A stretch of 64,000 nt of DNA, taken from the NCBI GenBank assembly GCA_030263665.1, contig SZPK01000003.1:1-64000 (forward strand), in the 5' to 3' direction. Shown here piece by piece: positions 32,787 through 40,606 of the stretch (the first letter of the stretch is position 1; each line of letters opens with the position of its first letter). The notes beneath the pieces were generated by a model. It was not told where the DNA came from and made no database searches. It was given only the letters and a program-made list of their open reading frames with translations. The DNA is from Villigracilis sp024434165. GTDB taxonomy: Bacteria; Chloroflexota; Anaerolineae; Anaerolineales; Villigracilaceae. A program made the position numbers and the translations under genes.

Positions 32787-33916
32787 TATTCCGCCTCCTT
32801 CTTCGACGTTTTGCCTGCTTCATCCATCCCAGCCTGAGTCAACGCCCAGGCATCTTTGCTTAATTCCTGAGCCAAGCCCTGCTCCCTGAGTTGATGCAGC
32901 GCCAGCGCCACGCCGTCTGGATTGGGACTCATTGCCCTCAGCACGGCGGAGGAATGTCCGCGCTTTTCGTTGGGATGCTGCATGGCGAGCGTGTTGAGGT
33001 CTGCCAGTACCGCCTGCGCGCGCAGGTGACGTCGGTTTTGCAAATGGCGGAGCCAGTTCCAGACCAGTCCGCGATTGGCGGCGAACAGCATCGAAAACAG
33101 CACGATGACGCTCATGCACAACACGATGACGGGACCCGTCGGAATCTTCTCGGCAGAACCGCTGATGAGCGTGCCGCTCACGCCAGACAGCGCGCCGAAC
33201 AGCCCGCCGAGGATGACCATGAATTTGAGTTTGTCGGTCCACTGGCGAGCCGCGGCAGCGGGCGCCACGATCATCGCGGACATCAGCACCACGCCCACCG
33301 TCTGCAAGCCGATGACGATGGCGACGACGAGCAGGGTGGTGAGCAGCACGTCGAGGAAGCGCACAGGGTAGCCGAGGCTTGCGGCATATTCGGGATCGAA
33401 GGTGATGAGTTTGAATTCCTTCCAAAAGACAGCCAGCAGGGCAAGCGCGATTGCGCCGATGACCGTCATGGTGATCACGTCGCTTTCCAGCAGGGTGGCG
33501 GCTTGACCGAAGAGGAACTTGTCCAAGCCTGCCTGCGTGGCGTCGGGTAGTTTTTGGGTGAAGGTGAGTAGCATCAGCCCCAAGCCAAAGAAGACCGAGA
33601 GTACCAAGCCCAGCGCGCTGTCATCTTTGATGCGCGTGGTGCGGATGACGTTCAGCATGAAGAGCGTCGCCAGCCAGCCCGCGATCAACGCGCCGAGCAT
33701 CAGCACAGCAGGTTCACGGCTGCGCGTGAGCAGAAAAGCCAGCACAATGCCAGGCAATGCCGCGTGCGAGATCGCATCCCCAAGCAGGCTTTGCTTGCGC
33801 AGCACCGCGAACGACCCAAGCGTCCCGCTGACGATTCCCAGAATCGCCGAGCCGAGCGCCACCGTGCGCAGGGTGTAATCAAAGAAGAGGTCGTGGAGGA
33901 GTTGAGAGATGTCCAT
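32786..33916 (-). CDS. Mn/Zn ABC transporter permease with DtxR-like tail
   Basis: A 376-residue ABC-3 family permease (ILGIVSGTLGSFAVLRKQSL, GDAISHAALPGIVLAFLLT, FDPEYAASLGYPVRFLDVLL) followed by about 90 residues resembling a winged-helix domain (LRAMSPNPDGVALALHQLRE, DAWALTQAGMDEAG). It is paired with the next permease. The soluble tail may sense metal or contact the ATPase; this is inference. Confidence 0.9.
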   Translation of the reverse strand: MDISQLLHDLFFDYTLRTVALGSAILGIVSGTLGSFAVLRKQSLLGDAISHAALPGIVLAFLLTRSREPAVLMLGALIAGWLATLFMLNVIRTTRIKDDSALGLVLSVFFGLGLMLLTFTQKLPDATQAGLDKFLFGQAATLLESDVITMTVIGAIALALLAVFWKEFKLITFDPEYAASLGYPVRFLDVLLTTLLVVAIVIGLQTVGVVLMSAMIVAPAAAARQWTDKLKFMVILGGLFGALSGVSGTLISGSAEKIPTGPVIVLCMSVIVLFSMLFAANRGLVWNWLRHLQNRRHLRAQAVLADLNTLAMQHPNEKRGHSSAVLRAMSPNPDGVALALHQLREQGLAQELSKDAWALTQAGMDEAGKTSKKEAE

Positions 33917-33929
33917 AAGATGACTCGTG

Positions 33930-34002
33930 CCCTCATCCCCAGCCCTTCCCCCGAAAGGGGAAGGGAGTTCCCTCTCCCGATGGGAGAGGGTTAGGGTGAG
34001 GG
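33930..34002. repeat. REP-like composite palindrome
   Basis: It begins CCCTCATCCCCAGCCCTTCC, has hairpins CCTTCCCCC-GAAA-GGGGAAGG and CCCTCTCCC-GAT-GGGAGAGGG, and ends TTAGGGTGAGGG. It fills the gap between the ATPase and permease genes and is nearly identical to 44741-44813. Confidence 0.8.
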
Positions 34003-34005
34003 AAA

Positions 34006-34764
34006 CTAATGCTTTCCATTCTTCCCGTTCTCATCTGCGCTCAGGAAGGCGATCTTGCCGCCGTATGCCTTGCGCAGATTCTGTTCGGTGAAGACCTCGC
34101 TCACAGGTCCGCAGGCGATGCGGCGCACGTTGAGCATCGTCACCCAGTCGAAGTATTCAGGCACGGTCTGCAAATCGTGATGCACCACGACCACCGTCTT
34201 GCCTGCCGAGCGTAATTCCTGCAGCAGGGTCACGATGGCGCGTTCGGTGGTGGCGTCCACGCCCTGGAAGGGTTCGTCCATGAAATACAGTTGGGCATCC
34301 TGCACGAGCGCGCGCGCTAGGAACACGCGCTGCTGCTGCCCGCCCGATAACTGGCTGATCTGCCGTTCGGCGTAGGCTTTCATCCCAACTTTATCGAGGG
34401 CGTCCAACGCCGCTGCGCGTTCTGCTGCGCCTGGTCGTTTGAGCCAGCCTAGCGCGCCGTAACGTCCCATCATCACCACATCCAGCACACTGGTGGGGAA
34501 GTCCCAATCCACGCTGCCGCGCTGCGGCACATAGCCGACGAGATGACGCTGTTCCGCGAACGGTTTGCCGTACACAAGCACCTGTCCTGCGGCGGGTTTG
34601 ACCAGCCCCAAAATGGATTTGATCATCGTGGTCTTGCCCGCGCCGTTCGGACCGACAATTGCCATCAACGTACCCGACGGCACTTGCATATCCACGTCCC
34701 ACAGCACGGGTTTGTCTTTGTAAGCGATTGTCAGGTCGGTTACATCAATTGCATTTTGGGTCAT
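34006..34764 (-). CDS. Mn/Zn ABC transporter ATP-binding protein
   Basis: A 252-residue ABC ATPase with Walker A GPNGAGKTT, signature LSGGQQQRV, Walker B LYFMDEPF and the switch His in VVVVHHDLQTV. Its closest family is MntB/ZnuC/TroB (VGYVPQRGSVDWDFPTSVLD is typical of manganese and zinc importers). The start is the ATG at 34764 after AGGAGAG; the frame continues upstream but overlaps the binding-protein gene and is not used. One base separates it from that gene. Confidence 0.93.
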   Translation of the reverse strand: MTQNAIDVTDLTIAYKDKPVLWDVDMQVPSGTLMAIVGPNGAGKTTMIKSILGLVKPAAGQVLVYGKPFAEQRHLVGYVPQRGSVDWDFPTSVLDVVMMGRYGALGWLKRPGAAERAAALDALDKVGMKAYAERQISQLSGGQQQRVFLARALVQDAQLYFMDEPFQGVDATTERAIVTLLQELRSAGKTVVVVHHDLQTVPEYFDWVTMLNVRRIACGPVSEVFTEQNLRKAYGGKIAFLSADENGKNGKH

Positions 34765-34765
34765 A

Positions 34766-35692
34766 TCACTCTCCTGCCAGCGCTTCGACGATTGTGTCAA
34801 TGTTATGACGCACCATGCCGATGTACGTCCCTTCGGGCGTGCCTTCGCTGCCCATTGCATCCGAGAACAGTGAGCCGCCGATCTGCACGTCGAAGCCCTG
34901 CGCCTGCACGGCGGCTTGCACCGCTTCCACATTTCTCTGCGGCACAGACGACTCAACAAAGATGGCGGGGATTTGTTTTTCGACGATGAAGCTCGCCAGG
35001 TCCTGCACGTCTGCCGTGCCCGCCTGCGCCTCCGTGCTGATGCCCTGCAAGCCGCGCACCTCAAAGCCGTACGCGCGCCCGAAATAATTGAAGGCATCGT
35101 GCGCGGTGATGATGACGCGCTTCTCGGCGGGAATTGTTTCTGCTTGACTCAAAACATACTGATGCAATTCTTCGAGTTGAGCGAGATACGCTTGCGCGTT
35201 CGCCTCATACTCGGACTTGTGGCTGGGGTCAATTTCAGACAGTGTTTCCGCCACCTGTTCCACCGCCTTCATCCACATGGAGACGTCGAACCAGACGTGC
35301 GGGTCGTATTGATCGGGATATTGCGGGTTGGCGAGCAGGATCGAACGGTCAATCTTGTCCGTCACAGCGACGGTCTTGATGCCGAAGTCGTTCATCTTCT
35401 CCAGCACTTCGCCCATCTGCGCTTCGAGATGCAGGCCGCTATAAAAGATCAGGTCAGCCTCTTGCAAGCGGCGCACATCGCCTTCGCTGGCTTTGTAAAG
35501 GTGCGGATCCACGCCTGCGCCCATCAGGGCAATTACTTCCACGTATTCGCCGCCGACATTTTTAGTAATATCTGCGATCATGCCTGTGGTGGTGACGATG
35601 TTGAGTTTCCCGTTTGACGTGCCGCCCGTTTCCGTCGCACAGGCGCTGACGAAAAGGGCGAAGGTGAGAACCAGTAAAACGATTTTTTTCAT
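34766..35692 (-). CDS. Mn/Zn ABC transporter substrate-binding lipoprotein
   Basis: A 308-residue lipoprotein (signal IVLLVLTFALFVSAC). Metal ligands of the TroA/MntC cluster A-I family are visible: His in GVDPHLYKA, DPHVWFD and ITAHDAFNYFG, and Asp in SLFSDAMG. It lacks the His/Asp-rich loop of ZnuA, and LQGISTEAQAG is typical of Mn/Zn-binding members. Together with the MntR-type regulator at the head of the run, manganese is the likeliest substrate. Confidence 0.93.
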   Translation of the reverse strand: MKKIVLLVLTFALFVSACATETGGTSNGKLNIVTTTGMIADITKNVGGEYVEVIALMGAGVDPHLYKASEGDVRRLQEADLIFYSGLHLEAQMGEVLEKMNDFGIKTVAVTDKIDRSILLANPQYPDQYDPHVWFDVSMWMKAVEQVAETLSEIDPSHKSEYEANAQAYLAQLEELHQYVLSQAETIPAEKRVIITAHDAFNYFGRAYGFEVRGLQGISTEAQAGTADVQDLASFIVEKQIPAIFVESSVPQRNVEAVQAAVQAQGFDVQIGGSLFSDAMGSEGTPEGTYIGMVRHNIDTIVEALAGE

Positions 35693-35707
35693 GATGTTTT
35701 CTCCGAA

Positions 35708-36334
35708 TCAACCGAGTTTGGGAAATAAACTTCCCGTGTGTTTAGTGTAATTGCGGTACTCATCGCCGAACTGCTCGATGAGCATCTTCTCTTCTTCGGG
35801 TATGCGGATGGCGATCACCGAAACGATGATGGCGATTCCGCAGAAGCCGATGAACCAGTTCGAGGTCAGGAGCAGAACCGCGATTTGCATCAGTAAAAAT
35901 GCCAGATAGATCGGGTGGCGAATCTTCGCATACAGACCTTCAGTCACCAGCGCGGGGACTTTCAACAGCCGCAAAGCGGGGTCAAAGTCCGCGCCCAGTT
36001 TTTGGCTGAGCGTTTTATGACTCTGGGCGTTGAGGACGATGGAGAGGATGCCGAGCGCCAATCCCGCCCAACGCACCCAGGCGGGGAAGGGGATGGCGGA
36101 CCATTCCATGAACTTCGGCGCGAACGTCCACACCAGGACGCCGATGTAGAAGGGGATGCCGAAGATGGTGCGAAGTTTCAATAAAAGTGGAACTTCGTTT
36201 TCGTTGTGCATTTTCATGCGGGTGGCTTTGTCTTCCTTGCCTGCTTTTGCCTTTTTTGAGTAAGCGCTCATCACATACGCAAAGCTGAAAAAGACAATAA
36301 AGAATGCAATTTTGAAAAAGATTTCGAGGGTCAT
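35708..36334 (-). CDS. ICMT-like membrane methyltransferase homologue
   Basis: A 208-residue protein with about five membrane helices and the family C-terminus: LVTEGLYAKIRHPIYLAFLL and EKMLIEQFGDEYRNYTKHTG. This is the isoprenylcysteine carboxyl methyltransferase/PEMT-like family. The start at 36334 is set by AGGAG 7 nt upstream. A GTGACAG palindrome lies in its leader (36350-36380). It is the second of three such proteins in the metal island. Confidence 0.82.
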   Translation of the reverse strand: MTLEIFFKIAFFIVFFSFAYVMSAYSKKAKAGKEDKATRMKMHNENEVPLLLKLRTIFGIPFYIGVLVWTFAPKFMEWSAIPFPAWVRWAGLALGILSIVLNAQSHKTLSQKLGADFDPALRLLKVPALVTEGLYAKIRHPIYLAFLLMQIAVLLLTSNWFIGFCGIAIIVSVIAIRIPEEEKMLIEQFGDEYRNYTKHTGSLFPKLG

Positions 36335-36349
36335 TATAGTTCTCCTGTA

Positions 36350-36380
36350 GGTGACAGTCACTTTTAAAGTGACTGTCACC
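36350..36380. repeat. perfect palindrome, GTGACAG family
   Basis: 14-bp arms GGTGACAGTCACTT and AAGTGACTGTCACC surround TTA. It lies 16 bp upstream of the start codon at 36334. It may be an operator or, more likely, a dispersed extragenic palindrome (relatives at 25685 and 29292). Confidence 0.65.
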
Positions 36381-36381
36381 T

Positions 36382-36466
36382 CTTAGAAATTATCTCAAAA
36401 CCCTGCAAAACGCCCCATCCAAGCATGTTTGAGGCTCAAAATTCGACTTTTGAGATAGTTTCTTAG
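36382..36466. repeat. MITE-like inverted repeat
   Basis: AGAAATTATCTCAAAA (36385-36400) pairs with TTTTGAGATAGTTTCT (36448-36463) with one mismatch. The 47-bp interior contains weaker complementary words. It could be a degenerate miniature transposable element or an mRNA-stability hairpin inside the operon. Confidence 0.55.
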
Positions 36467-36469
36467 TAG

Positions 36470-37063
36470 TTAGAATAACTTTGGCAGGAAGCGTCCCGTC
36501 CGCTTCATGTACTCGCGGTACTCATCGCCGAACTTCTCGATGAGGTTGGCTTCCTCTTTCGGCGTGCGGATCGCCATGACGATGAACGCCACAACGCCCA
36601 TAAAGATGATGAACCAGTTATCCGACATCAAACCGAAGGAGATGTAAAGCGATGAACCGACGGAGTACAGCGGGTGGCGCACCCAGCGGTAAATGCCATG
36701 CGTTACAAGTTTGTGATTCGTGCGTGTGGCGCTGACGGGTGTAATACCGCTCTGGATGCTGATGAATAACCAATAGATCAACCCCACAACAACGATCCCA
36801 AACCCGAAGCCGAACCAGCGGGCTAATTCAGGCAGCCCGATCTTCGACCACACCATCCACTGCGGGTTGGCAAGATAGACGAGCGGACTGAGCCACAGAA
36901 TCAACCCGAAAATGCGAATGACCAGCATCATCGGCGTGCCGTCCGCGCTGCGGGAGAGTTTTTCGCCCGAGTCGCGGTCTGCCTTGCGGCGGAAGTAAAT
37001 GGAGATGCCCGCGCCTGTGAACAGGATAAGGGCGGCAAGGATTCTAAAAATTGTTTCGTTCAT
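36470..37063 (-). CDS. ICMT-like membrane methyltransferase homologue
   Basis: A 197-residue polytopic protein of the same family as the gene at 35708: LVTHGIYRWVRHPLYSVGSS and EANLIEKFGDEYREYMKRTG. It has about five membrane helices. Its start overlaps the end of the upstream small membrane-protein gene by 4 nt. An MLVIRIFGLILWLSPL segment precedes the catalytic half. The true methyl acceptor is unknown. Confidence 0.82.
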   Translation of the reverse strand: MNETIFRILAALILFTGAGISIYFRRKADRDSGEKLSRSADGTPMMLVIRIFGLILWLSPLVYLANPQWMVWSKIGLPELARWFGFGFGIVVVGLIYWLFISIQSGITPVSATRTNHKLVTHGIYRWVRHPLYSVGSSLYISFGLMSDNWFIIFMGVVAFIVMAIRTPKEEANLIEKFGDEYREYMKRTGRFLPKLF

Positions 37064-37410
37064 GTTGAATTACCTTTCATTTTTGCGATTATTTTTAAAT
37101 ATTTATCGTGAGGTTCGGCTGTCAAACCGTTGATTCCATGTTTCGGAAAATACCAGCCATGTAAATACACCTGCCCGAGGGTCATGAGCGCGATCACTCC
37201 CCAGAATGCATATCTGCTGAATAAAATTCCGATAAGCGCCAATATGCCCACAACAACAAATAGTTTGATAACCCTTCGTTTAATGGGTAGATGTTTTTCG
37301 AAATTATTGAATACAACAAAATAAGCCAGGCTTGCAATCAACAACACAATAAGGATTTCTGCCAAGCTGGCGGCTGGTTGTGATGGAAATAAAATTGACT
37401 GTTCAAGCAT
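37060..37410 (-). CDS. small membrane protein of unknown function
   Basis: A 116-residue protein with three hydrophobic segments (LAEILIVLLIASLAYFVVF, LFVVVGILALIGILFSRYAF, and one near WGVIALMTLGQVYLHGWYF) and a soluble tail ending in HDKYLKIIAKMKGN. No family recognised. It lies 3 nt after the mntR-like gene and overlaps the ICMT-like gene, so it is part of the manganese-regulated run. Confidence 0.65.
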   Translation of the reverse strand: MLEQSILFPSQPAASLAEILIVLLIASLAYFVVFNNFEKHLPIKRRVIKLFVVVGILALIGILFSRYAFWGVIALMTLGQVYLHGWYFPKHGINGLTAEPHDKYLKIIAKMKGNST

Positions 37411-37413
37411 GGT

Positions 37414-38076
37414 TTATTTCACCTCTACAAATATCTTGGTCGTGATGTTCAACCCAAGCACGTTGGATTTCTGCCCAACCTTGACGGTGAGATTGTTGTC
37501 GAAGGGGGAATATTCCATGATCTCGATCTGAATGCCTGGAGTGAGACCCAAACTCTCAAGGTGGCGGAGCAGGTTCGGGTCCTGGGCAATGACGCGCTGG
37601 ATGGTCGCAGACTGGTTTGGGCGCAATGCCGAGAGCGGAGTCGAATCGTCCAGCGGCATCTTAAGATCAGCGGTGGGAATCAACTCTCCGTGCGGGTCAC
37701 GAAGCGGATTTCCCAGCGCGGCGGCAATGCGCCGCTCGAAATCCTCCGAGATGACGTGTTCGAGCCGTTCCGCTTCCTCGTGAACCTCATCCCATGAGTA
37801 GCCGAGCGTTTGCACCAGCCAGGTTTCGAGCAGGCGGTGATGGCGGATGACTTCCAGCGCGGCGCGCCTGCCCGCAGGGGTGAGCGTGACGCCCTGATGC
37901 TTTTGATATTCCACCAGTGCAGGCTTCTCGGAGGCGAGTTTTTGAATCATGCCCGTGACGGAAGCAGGTTTGATGTTGAGTTCGCGCGCCAGGTCGTTCG
38001 TGCTGGCGGGCGCGCCGTTCTCGGTCAGTTCATAGATGTGTTTGAGATAATCCTGAATGGAGGTGGACTGTTTCAT
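37414..38076 (-). CDS. mntR: MntR/DtxR-family metal-dependent regulator
   Basis: A 220-residue regulator. The winged helix (residues about 1-65) contains STNDLARELNIKPASVTGMI. A dimerisation and metal-binding domain (about 70-140) includes GVTLTPAGRRAALEVIRHHR and HEEAERLEHVISEDFERR, with the usual Glu/His ligands. A C-terminal FeoA/SH3-like domain (about 150-220) follows, so it is of the long DtxR/IdeR type rather than short MntR. With Mn or Fe bound it should repress the operon; two DtxR-type palindromes lie at its head. The symbol is given by likely function. Confidence 0.88.
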   Translation of the reverse strand: MKQSTSIQDYLKHIYELTENGAPASTNDLARELNIKPASVTGMIQKLASEKPALVEYQKHQGVTLTPAGRRAALEVIRHHRLLETWLVQTLGYSWDEVHEEAERLEHVISEDFERRIAAALGNPLRDPHGELIPTADLKMPLDDSTPLSALRPNQSATIQRVIAQDPNLLRHLESLGLTPGIQIEIMEYSPFDNNLTVKVGQKSNVLGLNITTKIFVEVK

Positions 38077-38321
38077 TCGGTTATTTCCAGAGTGAAATTT
38101 TTCATGTATTCGCCCATGTAGAAAAATGTCCCATGCACGAACGCGCCGCTGTGGGAGGAGAAGACAGCCATCCTCTCCGCATCGGAAATTTGTTCTCGAA
38201 ATGGTTTCAGCCGGGGAAAATCATCCAAATTGAGTTTGCCTGCCGGCAGAAGGACATCACCGATGGAGTAAACCAAAGCTCCTATGATGACAAGCAAGCC
38301 TGCAATTTGAAGAATGTTCAC
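38073..38321 (-). CDS. small single-span membrane protein
   Basis: An 82-residue protein with one N-terminal membrane helix (ILQIAGLLVIIGALVYSIGD) and a soluble C-terminal part (LKPFREQISDAERMAVFSSH). Its stop overlaps the ATG of the MntR-like gene (ATGA), so the two are coupled; it is the first gene of the manganese-responsive run. It may report or modulate metal status, but the function is unknown. Confidence 0.65.
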   Translation of the reverse strand: MNILQIAGLLVIIGALVYSIGDVLLPAGKLNLDDFPRLKPFREQISDAERMAVFSSHSGAFVHGTFFYMGEYMKNFTLEITE

Positions 38322-38346
38322 GTTAAAGAACCTCGTACCACGTAAA

Positions 38347-38395
38347 ATTTAGTTAAGACTAAATAAATTTTAGTCAAGCCTAAAAAATTTGTCAA
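38347..38395 (-). promoter_or_regulatory. promoter of the metal operon with two DtxR/MntR-type operators
   Basis: On the minus strand TTGACA (38390-38395) and TAAAAT (38367-38372) are separated by 17 nt. Palindrome 1 (38347-38364) has arms ATTTAGT and ACTAAAT around TAAG. Palindrome 2 (38368-38385) has arms TTTTAG and CTAAAA around TCAAGC and covers the spacer and -10. Both match the TTAG..CTAA pattern of DtxR-family sites. Metal-loaded regulator would block the promoter. Confidence 0.8.
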
Positions 38396-38409
38396 GGGGC
38401 AAAATGCCG

Positions 38410-38415
38410 TACAAT
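38410..38415 (+). promoter_or_regulatory. -10 box of a probable leaderless, divergent promoter
   Basis: TACAAT lies 6 nt before the ATG at 38422. Its presumed -35 region (around 38389) overlaps the TTGACA of the divergent metal promoter, so both promoters may be controlled together. Confidence 0.45.
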
Positions 38416-38421
38416 CAACAC

Positions 38422-39459
38422 ATGTCCCTCATTTCCGAAATTTCCGAACAGCCGCGGATCATCCAGAATCTTATTTCTTCCCAAAGAAAAAACGTCGAGG
38501 ATATCGCGGATGAAATCAAAAAGCGCGATATTCAATATGTGTTCCTCGCCGCGCGCGGCACGTCCGATAACGCAGGCAGATATGCCAATTATCTGCTTGG
38601 CGCGATGAATGGACTTCCGCTGGCGCTGGCGACGCCTTCATTGTTCACGTATTACAAAAAGCCGCCAGTGTTGAAAAATGCGCTGGTGATTGGCATTTCG
38701 CAGTCGGGCAAATCGCCGGATATTGTCAGCGTGCTGGAGGAGGGCAAGCGGCAGGGGTGCATGACGCTGGCGGTCACCAACGAAGCCGAGTCGCCGCTGG
38801 CGAATGCTTCTGATTTTGTTTTCGATGTACAGGCCGGTCCCGAAAAAGCAGTTGCCGCGACAAAAACCTACACGGCAGAGTTGATGGGAGTAGCGATGCT
38901 TTCGGCGGCATTGAGCGGAAATAAAAAACAATGGGTGGAGTTGAACAAGGTTTCCGGCTGGATGAAAGAGACGTTGAAGCAGAGTGATTTCATCGCACAG
39001 GCATCGCAGCGCTATCGCTACATTGATCAGACCGTTGTGCTGGGTCGCGGATTCAATTACGCCACTGCCTTCGAGTGGGCATTGAAATTGAAGGAACTGA
39101 CCTACATCATCGCCGAGCCGTATTCTTCCGCTGATTTTGCGCACGGACCGATTGCCATGGTCGAGAGCGGCTATCCCGTTTTTGCTGTGGCGGCGAGGGG
39201 CAAAGTCTTCAGTTCGATGCTTCAAATGCTGCATCGCCTGCGCGAGGAGATTTCCGCCGAACTGGTGGTCATCTCGAACGACAAAAAAGCGTTGTCGCTG
39301 GCGCAGATCCCGCTGACGATTCCCGCCGCTGTTCCCGAATGGTTGTCGCCGCTGGCGGCGATTCTGCCTGCGCAGTTGTTCGCCTATCACCTCACGCGCG
39401 CGAAGGGATACGACACCGAGAATCCGCGCAGCATCCGCAAGGTGACGGAGACGAAGTAG
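38422..39459 (+). CDS. SIS-domain sugar isomerase/deaminase (GlmS C-terminal-like)
   Basis: A 345-residue protein made of two SIS domains, like the isomerase half of GlmS and AgaS/NagB-II deaminases. Motifs: FLAARGTSDNAGRYANYLLG, VIGISQSGKSPDIVSVLEEG, AVAATKTYTAELMGVAMLS, LKLKELTYIIAEPYSSADFA. It should act on glucosamine-6-phosphate or another amino- or ketohexose phosphate. It has no glutaminase domain. The start is placed at 38422, just after a TACAAT box; ATGs or a GTG before it would begin upstream of the promoter. It is divergent from the metal operon. Confidence 0.88.
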   Translation: MSLISEISEQPRIIQNLISSQRKNVEDIADEIKKRDIQYVFLAARGTSDNAGRYANYLLGAMNGLPLALATPSLFTYYKKPPVLKNALVIGISQSGKSPDIVSVLEEGKRQGCMTLAVTNEAESPLANASDFVFDVQAGPEKAVAATKTYTAELMGVAMLSAALSGNKKQWVELNKVSGWMKETLKQSDFIAQASQRYRYIDQTVVLGRGFNYATAFEWALKLKELTYIIAEPYSSADFAHGPIAMVESGYPVFAVAARGKVFSSMLQMLHRLREEISAELVVISNDKKALSLAQIPLTIPAAVPEWLSPLAAILPAQLFAYHLTRAKGYDTENPRSIRKVTETK

Positions 39460-39588
39460 GGTTGGACTGTCTGCCTTTTTTTCTTAAAAATTATTGCATC
39501 GGAATATTTTTGCGTGATAATGCAAACGCAGGTTGACAATCCTTTGGTGCGATTGCCGCTGTGCGATTCCAAAAAATCAGGAGCCCCT

Positions 39589-40560
39589 ATGCGCGTCTGT
39601 GTTTTGTCCGATGAGGAGATCGAGGATTTCGATCCCTCTCCCTACCTGAAGGATTTCGATTGGAAGATGGTCACCCTGACCGCTCCCGTGTTCGAGAAGA
39701 TCCGGGCGCTGGCGGAGTCGAACGAATTCGACGTCTTTTTGAACATCTGCGAAGGCTACGAGTTCGAGGATGAGGAGGATAAAGAACTGGGCTATCATGC
39801 CATTGAAGTGGTTCAGGCGCTGGAGACGCTCAACCTGCCCTTCACCGGCGCGGACTCGCGCTGTTTCGACCCGACCCGCGAAGAAATGCAGGCGGTTGCC
39901 GACGCGAATGGAATTGGTTTTGCAAAAGGCTACCGCGTTCATGGTGTGGAAGAGGCGCGGCAGCTTGTCGGGAATTTGCGTTTCCCCATCATGGTCAAAC
40001 ATCCCAAAAGCTACGGCAGCACGGGCATGTTCCGCGAATCGCGCGCGGATACGCTCGAACAGGTCCTGGCGCAGGTGGAGCGAATCTGCTCGGAGTTTGG
40101 CGCGGCGCGCATGGAGGAATTCATCGTGGGCAGGGAGTTCAACGTGCTGGTGGTGGATAACCCCGACGACCTGCGTCAGCCGTTCGTGTACCCGCCTGCC
40201 GAGTTGGTCTTCCCTCCCGGCGAGGAGTTCTGGCATACCGACATCAAATGGGATTACAACGTCCCCTTCGACTTCAAGGAGGTGACCGACCCGGAGTTGA
40301 AGGCGCGAATTCAAGAAACGGGCAGGCGCATGTTCCTGGCCATGGGCGTTTCCGGCTACGGTCGCTGCGATGTTCGCATGAACGAGAAGGGCGAGTTGTT
40401 CATTTTGGAGATCAACCCCAACCCCGCCATCATGCTGCCTCCCAAGGAATACGGTCCCGCCGACTACATGATTCTGTACGACCCCGAAGGCTACAAGGGG
40501 TTTTTCGACCGCATTATCAAAACGGCGTTCGTCCGCCAGAAAATGCGCGCGGCTCAATAA
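39589..40560 (+). CDS. ATP-grasp ligase, D-Ala-D-Ala ligase-like
   Basis: A 323-residue ATP-grasp protein. The N-terminal domain (CVLSDEEIEDFDPSPYLKDF, DVFLNICEGYEFEDEEDKEL) is followed by the ATP-grasp core (PIMVKHPKSYGSTGMF, MEEFIVGREFNVLVVDN, GYGRCDVRMNEKGELFILEI, NPNPAIMLPP). The metal-binding Asp, Glu and Asn residues are present. It resembles D-Ala-D-Ala ligase in fold, but the substrate-binding regions differ, so the natural substrates are uncertain. The start at 39589 follows AGGAG. It ends at a strong terminator. Confidence 0.85.
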   Translation: MRVCVLSDEEIEDFDPSPYLKDFDWKMVTLTAPVFEKIRALAESNEFDVFLNICEGYEFEDEEDKELGYHAIEVVQALETLNLPFTGADSRCFDPTREEMQAVADANGIGFAKGYRVHGVEEARQLVGNLRFPIMVKHPKSYGSTGMFRESRADTLEQVLAQVERICSEFGAARMEEFIVGREFNVLVVDNPDDLRQPFVYPPAELVFPPGEEFWHTDIKWDYNVPFDFKEVTDPELKARIQETGRRMFLAMGVSGYGRCDVRMNEKGELFILEINPNPAIMLPPKEYGPADYMILYDPEGYKGFFDRIIKTAFVRQKMRAAQ

Positions 40561-40564
40561 AAGC

Positions 40565-40601
40565 AAAGAAAGGCACGCCATCGGCGTGCCTTTCTTTTTT
40601 T
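40565..40601. terminator. bidirectional rho-independent terminator
   Basis: AAAGAAAGGCACGCC (40565-40579) pairs perfectly with GGCGTGCCTTTCTTT (40583-40597) across ATC and runs into T7. It separates converging genes at 40560 (+) and 40607 (-). Confidence 0.9.
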
Positions 40602-40606
40602 CGCAA

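Noticed and set aside
34764..35097. N-terminal extension of the ABC ATPase
   Set aside because: The frame is open upstream but overlaps the binding-protein gene in another frame and is Arg/Cys-rich; the ATG at 34764 has a good ribosome binding site.
36350..36380. GTGACAG palindrome considered as a specific operator for the metal operon
   Set aside because: Related palindromes occur at unrelated places (25685, 29292), so a dispersed repeat is more likely.
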